Positions 57,363-64,000 of a DNA stretch of 64,000 nucleotides are shown piece after piece. Made by a program: the position numbers and the translations under genes. The notes beneath the pieces were generated by a model, which worked only from the letters and a program-made list of their open reading frames with translations, did no database searches and was not told the DNA's origin. Source of the DNA: Rhodovibrionaceae bacterium (lineage in GTDB: Bacteria > Pseudomonadota > Alphaproteobacteria > Kiloniellales > DSM-21159); contig JANQMX010000080.1 in NCBI GenBank assembly GCA_028279885.1, positions 1 to 64,000 of the forward strand, in the 5' to 3' direction. Positions within the stretch are counted from its first letter, which is position 1; every line of letters begins with the position of its first letter.

Positions 57363-59432
57363 ATGACGGGCAGCCTGATCGGATCCATCATTCTCTGGCT
57401 CATCGTAGCGATCATCGTCATTGTGGTGGTCGTCTACCTCTTGAACTGGCTCTACCACCGCTCGACGAAGGAAGTGGCCTTCGTGCGCACGGGCTTCGGC
57501 GGGGAGACCGTGATCATCAACGGCGGGACATTGGTCTTGCCCATTGTGCATGAGATCACGCCAGTCAATCTCAACGTGGTGCGCATCCCCGTGGCCCGAA
57601 CGCGGGACGAGGCGGTCATCACCCGAGATCGCATGCGGGTCGACATCGAAGCGGAGTTTTTCGTCCGGGTCATCCAGAAGCCCGAAGCGGTCGCCGCCGC
57701 AGCCTCGACCCTCGGCCGGCGGACGCTGGAGCCCGACGCGCTTGCCGATCTTCTGTCTGGCAAGTTCGTGGGCGCGCTGCGCTCCGCCGCTGCCGGCATG
57801 AGCATGGACGAGATTCACGAGAAGCGGGCGGACTTCGTCGCCATGGTGGAGGAGCGCGCGGCGGGTGCGCTCGCCCGCAACGGCTTGGAACTGGAGTTCG
57901 TTGCTATCACGGACCTGGACCAGACCGACCTGGAGTTCTTCAACCCCTCTAATCGCTTCGATGCGGAGGGTCTGACCCAGCTGATCGAGTCTATCGAAGG
58001 GCGTCGCAAGCTGCGCAACGACATTGAGCAGTCGTCGATGGTCGCCATCCGCACGCGTAATCTGGAGGCGGAAAAAGAGACCCTGCAATTGGAGCAGGAG
58101 AGCGAGAATTCCCGCCTCAACCAGGAGCGTGCACTGGAAGCTTTGCGGGCCGAGCAGCAGGCGGAAATCGTGCAAACCCGCGTGGCCAAGGAAGCGGAGG
58201 CCGAGCGCTCCCGCATCGCCAGCGAGCAGGAGACCCGCGCCTTCCAGATCGAGCGGCAGCGCGAATTGCAGGAGTCCGAGATCAAGGCGCAGCGGGAAGT
58301 GGAGCAGGCCCGTATCGCCCAGGAGCAGACACTGGAGAAGGCGCGCATCGAGCGTGAGCGCCAGGTGCGTCAGCAGCAGATTCAACAGCGCCACGACCTG
58401 GAGACCGCGGAGGTCAGCGCCAGCGAGGACATCGAGCGGGCGCGCATCGTCTCTGAACGGCAGCTGCGCGAAGCGCGCATCGTCGCCGAGGAAGAGAACG
58501 AGACCCGCGAGATCGCGCGTGGCCAGCAGATCGACTCGGCCCGCATCGCGGCGCAGAAGAGCGTCGAGACGGCGCGTATCGCCCAGGAGCAGGTGCTCGA
58601 CAAGGCGCGCATCGAGCGCGATCGCTTGCTGCGTTCGCAGCAGATCTCGCAGCGTCAGTCGATCGAGGAGGCCGAGATCTCGGCGCGGGAGGAGATCGAG
58701 CGGGCACGCATCGCCTCCGACCGCGGCCTCGACGAAGCGCGTATCCTGCAGGACCGCGACCTGAAACGCTTGGAGATCGAGCGCAGCCAGGCCCTCGAGC
58801 TGGCCGAGATCGAGCGGCAGATCACCGTCCTGCAAAAGCAGTCGGAAGAGGCCGAGTCCCGTGTGGCGACAGAGGCGGCGCGAGCCCGCGCGGTGGCGGC
58901 CGAGGAGCAGGTGGCAACCACGCGCGAGACGGAGATTGCCGAGCGCATCGCAACGGTCGACCGGCTGATGGCAGCCAAGGACGCCGATGCGGCGAAGATC
59001 GCAGCCGAGGCGAGCAAGATCACCGCGGCCGTCGCCGCGGAGGCCGAGCGTCTACGCAACGAGGCCGAGAACGTCTTGACCGCGGACGCCCGGGCCGCGC
59101 GCACGCGGGCCAAGATCATCGACCGCTTGGAAGGCATCGTGCGCGAAAGCGTGCGTCCGCTGGAGCGCATCGAGGGCATCAAGATCCTTCATGTCGATGG
59201 CCTGAACGGTGGTGGAGGCGGTGGCCAACGCACGCCGACCGATGAGGTGATCGAAAGCGCGTTGCGGTACCGGGCCCAGGCGCCGCTGATCGACGAGATG
59301 ATGAAGGAGATCGGGGTGGAGAACCCCGGCGTATCCCGTATGGGCGACATCTTCCGCTCGGCGCGAGACGCCTCTTCCCTTGCCAAGGATGCTGAGGCCA
59401 AGGACGCGAGCGCGAAAAAGAAAGGCGATTGA
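57363..59432 (+). CDS. SPFH/band 7 (YqiK-like flotillin) protein with long coiled coil
   Basis: N-terminal TM, VAFVRTGFGGETVIINGGTLVLPIVHEITPVNLN; long charged coiled coil. Confidence 0.88.
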   Translation: MTGSLIGSIILWLIVAIIVIVVVVYLLNWLYHRSTKEVAFVRTGFGGETVIINGGTLVLPIVHEITPVNLNVVRIPVARTRDEAVITRDRMRVDIEAEFFVRVIQKPEAVAAAASTLGRRTLEPDALADLLSGKFVGALRSAAAGMSMDEIHEKRADFVAMVEERAAGALARNGLELEFVAITDLDQTDLEFFNPSNRFDAEGLTQLIESIEGRRKLRNDIEQSSMVAIRTRNLEAEKETLQLEQESENSRLNQERALEALRAEQQAEIVQTRVAKEAEAERSRIASEQETRAFQIERQRELQESEIKAQREVEQARIAQEQTLEKARIERERQVRQQQIQQRHDLETAEVSASEDIERARIVSERQLREARIVAEEENETREIARGQQIDSARIAAQKSVETARIAQEQVLDKARIERDRLLRSQQISQRQSIEEAEISAREEIERARIASDRGLDEARILQDRDLKRLEIERSQALELAEIERQITVLQKQSEEAESRVATEAARARAVAAEEQVATTRETEIAERIATVDRLMAAKDADAAKIAAEASKITAAVAAEAERLRNEAENVLTADARAARTRAKIIDRLEGIVRESVRPLERIEGIKILHVDGLNGGGGGGQRTPTDEVIESALRYRAQAPLIDEMMKEIGVENPGVSRMGDIFRSARDASSLAKDAEAKDASAKKKGD
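58209..58835 (+). repeat. 19 consecutive 11-residue (hendecad) repeats in the SPFH protein
   Basis: SRIASEQETRA/FQIERQRELQE/SEIKAQREVEQ/ARIAQEQTLEK ... AEIERQITVLQ; exactly 627 bp with no indels. Confidence 0.9.
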
Positions 59433-59436
59433 GTCT

Positions 59437-59874
59437 ATGGCGCTGGTCTATGCCTCTTCCGTTATCGCGGCGCCGGCCGCGCGGGTTTGGGAGACGATCC
59501 GGGACTTCAACGGATTGCCGAACTGGCATCCGGCGATTGCCGAAAGCCGCATTGAAGCGGGTGCGCCGGCCGATCAGGTCGGCTGCATACGCGCCTTTCG
59601 CCTGCGGGACGGCGGCTTCATCCGCGAGCGCTTGCTCGCCCTGTCGGACTACGACTTCAGCTGCACCTACGCCATCCTGGAAAGCCCCATGGGCGTAGAG
59701 AACTACGTTGCTACCCTGAAGCTGACGCCCATCACCGATGGCGACCGGACCTTCGCCGAGTGGTCGGCAGAGTTCGACTGCCCGCCGGAGCGCGAGGCGG
59801 AGCTGGTCGCACTGATCGGTACCGGCGTCTTCCAGGGCGGCTTCGATGCCCTGAAGAGCCGTTTCGGGCAGTGA
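59437..59874 (+). CDS. SRPBCC family protein
   Basis: YASSVIAAPAARVWETIRDFNGLPNWHPAI. Confidence 0.88.
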   Translation: MALVYASSVIAAPAARVWETIRDFNGLPNWHPAIAESRIEAGAPADQVGCIRAFRLRDGGFIRERLLALSDYDFSCTYAILESPMGVENYVATLKLTPITDGDRTFAEWSAEFDCPPEREAELVALIGTGVFQGGFDALKSRFGQ

Positions 59875-59891
59875 GACGGTGAGGACGTAAC

Positions 59892-61382
59892 ATGGTCACC
59901 GTCCGCCGCAGCACAGTGATAGACGCGCCGATCGCGGCGGTCTGGGACGTGCTGCGCGACTTCAACGGCCACGACCGCTGGCATCCTGCCGTGGCGCGCA
60001 GCAACCTGGAGGGCAATCAGCGGACCGACCAGGTCGGCTGCGTTCGGAATTTCGTTCTGGAGTCCGGCGAGCGGCTGCGCGAACGGCTGCTTGAGCTGTC
60101 CGACAAGCAGCACAGCTTTCGCTACGCCATTGTCGAGAGCGAGGTGCCGCTGATCAACTACGTCGCGGAAGTCGCGCTCAAGCCGGTGACTGACGGCGAC
60201 CGTACCTTCTGGTCCTGGAGCTCCCGTTTCGAGACGCCGAAGGGCCGCGAGCGAGAGTTGGCGCAATTGGTCGCGGAAGGCGTCTACGAGGCGGGCTTCG
60301 AGGCCATTCGGGCTGAGGTCGAGATCGCGCAAAGCCCTTGGCGCGGGCCTGCCGGATCGACCTCGGCTGGCGGTGCCGCCATCGAGGGCACCGCCATGGT
60401 CATCGATCGCCATGGCGGCCCCGAGCAGTTGCATGCGGCACGCGTGCTGGCGTCGCCGCCGGGTCCGGGTGAGGTACGGCTGCGGCAGAGCGCCATCGGC
60501 GTCAACTTCATCGATGTCTATTGCCGCAGCGGCTACTTCGATCTGCTGACCCCGCCGGGAGCACCGGGCATGGAAGCAGCCGGGGTCGTGGTCGACGTCG
60601 GGCCCGGTGTGCGACACCTCTCGCCCGGGCAGCGAGTCGCCTATGCTTGTCCGCCGGTCGGCGCCTACGCCACCGTTCGCACCATGCCGGCCACCCTGGT
60701 CATGCCGCTGCCGGACTGGTTGGACGATGTCACCGCCGCTGCGGGCTTGTTGAAGGGCATGACGGCGGAGTTCCTGCTGCATCGGGTGCACAAGCTCGCG
60801 CGCGGCGAGACGGTGCTGATCTATGCGCCGGCCGGCGGTGTCGGGCGGCTGCTGTGCCAGTGGGCTAAGCATCTCGGCGCCACGGTGATCGGCGCAACCT
60901 CCAGCGAAGAGAAGGCGCGCATCGCCCGCGCCGCCGGTGCCGATCATGTCATCCTGCCGGGCGAAGCGAGCCTGGAGGAGCAGGTGCGTGCGCTAACGCG
61001 AGGGCGCGGCGCCGATGTCATCTTCGATGCCGTCGGCCGCGACAGCTTCGGCCATTCGCTCCGCGCCTTGGCCAACTGCGGTCATTTAGTCAGCTACGGC
61101 CAAGCCTCCGGCGATATCGGTACGTGGGACATCGGTGGGCTGGCGTCCAACTCCGCCACGCTGTCCCGTCCCAATTTCGGCCACTACACCGACACGCCTG
61201 AGAAGGTGGCCGCGATCACCGAGCGGCTGTTCGATGCGATGGCGCGGCGCATCGTCACAGTCGAAGTCGGCCGGCGTTATGCGCTGAGCGAGGCGGCTGC
61301 CGCACATCGCGCCTTGGAAGGCCGGGAGACGACTGCCTCGCTGGTCCTTCTTCCCGACGATGCCGAAAGGGGATCCTCATGA
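59892..61382 (+). CDS. Fusion: SRPBCC domain + zinc-type quinone oxidoreductase (MDR)
   Basis: IDAPIAAVWDVLRDFNGHDRWHPAV then GVNFIDVYCRSGYFDLLTPPGAPGMEAAGVV...YAPAGGVGRLLCQWAKHLGATVIG. Confidence 0.9.
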   Translation: MVTVRRSTVIDAPIAAVWDVLRDFNGHDRWHPAVARSNLEGNQRTDQVGCVRNFVLESGERLRERLLELSDKQHSFRYAIVESEVPLINYVAEVALKPVTDGDRTFWSWSSRFETPKGRERELAQLVAEGVYEAGFEAIRAEVEIAQSPWRGPAGSTSAGGAAIEGTAMVIDRHGGPEQLHAARVLASPPGPGEVRLRQSAIGVNFIDVYCRSGYFDLLTPPGAPGMEAAGVVVDVGPGVRHLSPGQRVAYACPPVGAYATVRTMPATLVMPLPDWLDDVTAAAGLLKGMTAEFLLHRVHKLARGETVLIYAPAGGVGRLLCQWAKHLGATVIGATSSEEKARIARAAGADHVILPGEASLEEQVRALTRGRGADVIFDAVGRDSFGHSLRALANCGHLVSYGQASGDIGTWDIGGLASNSATLSRPNFGHYTDTPEKVAAITERLFDAMARRIVTVEVGRRYALSEAAAAHRALEGRETTASLVLLPDDAERGSS

Positions 61383-62245
61383 AGCTCGCTGCGTTCGACT
61401 GGAAGGGAGAGCGGCATCTCGGTCGCTTGAGTGAGGACGGAAGCGCGATCGAACGCTTTGCCTTGCCGGAGGGCACGGCGGCGGAAGAAGGGGTCGCCTG
61501 TCTGATCGGCCATGACCTTCCGAAGGTTGCTGAAACGCTGCCATTGAGCGAGGTCGATCTTGCCGCCCCTGTGCCGCGGCCTCACCGCAATATTTTTTGC
61601 GTCGGCAAGAACTATCATGAGCACGCCCACGAGTTCGCTGCTTCGGGTTTCGACAGCTCGGCGGCGAAGGGCGCGGTGCCCGACGCCCCCATCGTCTTCT
61701 CCAAGCTTCCCGAGACCGTGGTGCCCTGCGGCGCGCCCATCAAGATCGATGCCGCGGTGACCAGCGCGGTCGACTACGAAGCCGAGCTCGCGGTGATCAT
61801 CGGCAAGGCCGGCCGCAACATCGCCCCAGCCGACGCCTTGGCTCACGTCTGGGGCTACAGCATCGTCAACGATGTGACGGCCCGCGATCTTCAGGGCCGG
61901 CACAGCCAGTGGCTGATAGGCAAGTCGCAGGACAGCTTCTGCCCCATGGGCCCCTGGGCGGTGACGGCGGACGAGATCGATCTCTCCGACACGCCGGTGC
62001 GCTGCTGGGTCAATGACGAGCTGCGCCAGGACTCCAACACCAGCCTCTTGATCTTCGACGTGCCGACCATCATCGCCGCCATCTCCAACGGCATCACCTT
62101 GCAGCCGGGCGACGTGATCGCCACCGGCACGCCGGCGGGGGTCGGCATCGGCTTCAACCCGCCGCGGTATCTGACTCCGGGCGACCGCGTGCGTATCGAG
62201 ATCGGTGGTATCGGCGTGCTGGAGAATCCGGTGGAGGCCTATTGA
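61379..62245 (+). CDS. Fumarylacetoacetate hydrolase (FAH) family protein
   Basis: NIFCVGKNYHEHAHEF, VDYEAELAVIIG, GDVIATGTPAGVG. Confidence 0.92.
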   Translation: MKLAAFDWKGERHLGRLSEDGSAIERFALPEGTAAEEGVACLIGHDLPKVAETLPLSEVDLAAPVPRPHRNIFCVGKNYHEHAHEFAASGFDSSAAKGAVPDAPIVFSKLPETVVPCGAPIKIDAAVTSAVDYEAELAVIIGKAGRNIAPADALAHVWGYSIVNDVTARDLQGRHSQWLIGKSQDSFCPMGPWAVTADEIDLSDTPVRCWVNDELRQDSNTSLLIFDVPTIIAAISNGITLQPGDVIATGTPAGVGIGFNPPRYLTPGDRVRIEIGGIGVLENPVEAY

Positions 62246-62248
62246 GCG

Positions 62249-63028
62249 ATGGCCGACATCCGCCTCGGCAGCCTGGTGACGGAAGACGAGGGCGACGGCC
62301 CTGCCGTGGTGTTGGTGCACGGCCTGGGCGGGGATTCGAACAGCTTTCAAACCCTGATGGCTGCGCTTGAAGGCTACCGCGTGCTGCGCCCGGACCTGCC
62401 GGGTGCCGGCCGCTCCGCCCTGCGCCCCGGCCTGCCCGGTCTGAAGGGGCTTGCCTCGGCGCTTAGGGACGCTCTGCGCGTCGCCGGTATCACGCGGGCG
62501 CACTTTGCTGGCCATTCCATGGGTACTTTGATCTGCCAGCACCTTGCCGCCGAAACGCCGGATTTGGTGGCGAGCCTGACGCTCTTCGGGCCCATCCTCG
62601 AGCCGCCGGCCGCGGCACGGCAGGGCCTGCAAGACAGAGCGGAAGCGGCCAGGACCAAGGGCATGGCGGGCATCGCCGATGTGGTCTCCACGGCCAGCGT
62701 TGCGGCGGCCTCGCGGGAGGCCAATCCGGTGACGACCGCCTTCGTGCGGGAGAGCCTAATGCGCCAGGACCCAGCCGGCTATGCGAGCCATTGTGAGGCG
62801 CTGAGCGCGGCCCAGGCGGCGGAGCACGGCGCCATACGCTGCCCGACCTTGTTGGTGGCGGGTGAGCATGACCCGGTCGCGCCGGTGGCCATGGCGCAAG
62901 CACTCGAGGCTGCGATTGCCGATACGACGTTGGAGATCATACCCGGCATTGCGCACTGGATGATGGTCGAGGCGCCGCAGCGTTCGGCCGAGCTTTTGCG
63001 GGGGCACCTGGACAAGTCGGCGCTATAG
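62249..63028 (+). CDS. Alpha/beta hydrolase
   Basis: VVLVHGLGGDSNSFQ, FAGHSMGTLICQHLA, C-terminal GIAHWMMVE. Confidence 0.9.
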   Translation: MADIRLGSLVTEDEGDGPAVVLVHGLGGDSNSFQTLMAALEGYRVLRPDLPGAGRSALRPGLPGLKGLASALRDALRVAGITRAHFAGHSMGTLICQHLAAETPDLVASLTLFGPILEPPAAARQGLQDRAEAARTKGMAGIADVVSTASVAAASREANPVTTAFVRESLMRQDPAGYASHCEALSAAQAAEHGAIRCPTLLVAGEHDPVAPVAMAQALEAAIADTTLEIIPGIAHWMMVEAPQRSAELLRGHLDKSAL

Positions 63029-63054
63029 TCGAGAAAAGACGGAGGAGACCAACG

Positions 63055-64000
63055 ATGGCGGAAAGCAGCATTTGGGGCGGCAACAACGGCCGCGGTCACG
63101 ACAACGGCAGCTCGGATATCGTCTTCAGCAACGTGCGTATCCTCGACGGCACCGGTGAGCCGCCCTATTCGGGTGACGTGACGGTCTCTGGCAATCGCAT
63201 CAAGTCGATCAGCCGGGCGGGCGGCGGCTACGGCGGCGGTCTCGGAGGCGGCAGCCTTTCCTGGGGCGGCAATGGCTCGACGCGCATCGATGGGCGCGGC
63301 ATGACGCTGATGCCGGGTATGATCGATGCCCACCTGCATCTCAGCTGGAACAATGCGCCGGGCATCGATCCCATTCAGATGATGCCCATCGAAGAGCATG
63401 TGGTGAACTGCATCGAAATGGCCGGCCTGCTGATCGATGCTGGCTTTACCGGCGGCGTTGGGGCGGCGGCGGCCAAGCCGCGTCTCGACGTGGTGATTCG
63501 CGACGCCATCAATGCCGGTAAGGTGCCGGGGCCGCGCTACACGGCCGCTGGGCCCGAGCTCACCGTAGTCGGCGGCCTGGGCGACGCGACCCTGCCGCAC
63601 ATTCCGGACAAGGGCCTCAATCTCGGCATCGTCGTCTCGGGGCCGGAGGAGGTGCGGCGAGAGGTGCGGCAGCTGATGAAGTGGGGCGTCGACACCATCA
63701 AGCTCAATCTCTCCGGCGAAGAAATCACCGGCATGGGCGCGGAGGAGAATCAGTTCTCCGACGAGGAGATCGCCATGGCGGTCAAGGAGGCCAAGGGGCG
63801 CGGGCGCCGTCTGGCAGCCCACGCCCGCTCCAAGGAGTCGATCAAGAAGTGCGTCGAGTACGGTATAGAGATCATCTACCACGCCTCCTTCTCCGACGAG
63901 GAGGCGCTCGACATGCTGGAGGCGAACAAAGACAAGCACTTTGTCGCGCCCGGTCTGGCCTGGCTGATCAACACGGCGCGCAATGCCGGCGAGTACGGCA
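63055..64000 (+). CDS. Amidohydrolase family protein, truncated by window end
   Basis: Not in ORF track (no stop in window). GGAGGA RBS; MAESSIWGGNNGRG...SNVRILDGTGEPPYSGDVTVSGNRIKSI...MTLMPGMIDAHLHLSW. Confidence 0.88.
   Translation, partial: MAESSIWGGNNGRGHDNGSSDIVFSNVRILDGTGEPPYSGDVTVSGNRIKSISRAGGGYGGGLGGGSLSWGGNGSTRIDGRGMTLMPGMIDAHLHLSWNNAPGIDPIQMMPIEEHVVNCIEMAGLLIDAGFTGGVGAAAAKPRLDVVIRDAINAGKVPGPRYTAAGPELTVVGGLGDATLPHIPDKGLNLGIVVSGPEEVRREVRQLMKWGVDTIKLNLSGEEITGMGAEENQFSDEEIAMAVKEAKGRGRRLAAHARSKESIKKCVEYGIEIIYHASFSDEEALDMLEANKDKHFVAPGLAWLINTARNAGEYG

Noticed and set aside
57327-58835. 502-aa minus-strand Leu/Asp/Gln-rich repetitive ORF
   Set aside because: Antisense of the SPFH hendecad repeat; composition explained by the opposite strand.
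61277-62632. 451-aa minus-strand ORF, also 62779..63939
   Set aside because: Shadow ORFs opposite well-supported FAH, hydrolase and amidohydrolase genes.
1-64000. CRISPR arrays, tRNA/rRNA genes, IS elements
   Set aside because: No regularly spaced direct repeats with unique spacers, no tRNA-like cloverleaf noticed by eye, no transposase-like ORF. tRNAscan or ISfinder runs would be decisive.

Overview
This is a high-GC alphaproteobacterial window, apparently from a purple phototroph. It runs left to right as follows. (1) 5' edge: truncated MFS transporter, isochorismatase-like hydrolase, glutamine synthetase-like protein and sterol-desaturase-like protein. (2) A 1071-aa fusion of an APH-like kinase with a TolB-N/TPR protein, on the minus strand. 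(3) A minus-strand LH2-type antenna (puc) cluster: pucB, a 49-aa pucA missed by the ORF track, a repeat protein, a PucC-family carrier and a peptide deformylase-like gene, followed by a KefB-like antiporter. (4) A divergent [NiFe] hydrogenase operon (group 3-like, with an HTH-less cyclic-nucleotide-binding protein and a maturation protease), a convergent hypABCDEF set, and two HupE-like genes downstream. (5) An RTX/DUF4114 adhesin divergent from a type I secretion system with two different ABC half-transporters. (6) A cobalamin riboswitch followed by a TonB receptor, a BtuF-like protein and a FecCD permease. (7) PAP (PPK2), MgtE and DUF411 genes. (8) A locus built around a Liv-type ABC transporter: LivF fused to a Tm-1-like domain, three PEP-hydrolase-like TIM barrels (one fused to a degenerate sigma54-type AAA+ regulator), an SPFH protein with 19 consecutive 11-residue repeats, two SRPBCC domains (one fused to a quinone oxidoreductase), an FAH-family protein, an alpha/beta hydrolase and an amidohydrolase cut by the window end. 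The best leads are the antenna operon (deformylase, repeat protein, alpha-subunit F44/F45 substitutions) and the Tm-1/TIM-barrel/hendecad-flotillin locus. All family assignments come from reading motifs by eye; no database search was run.
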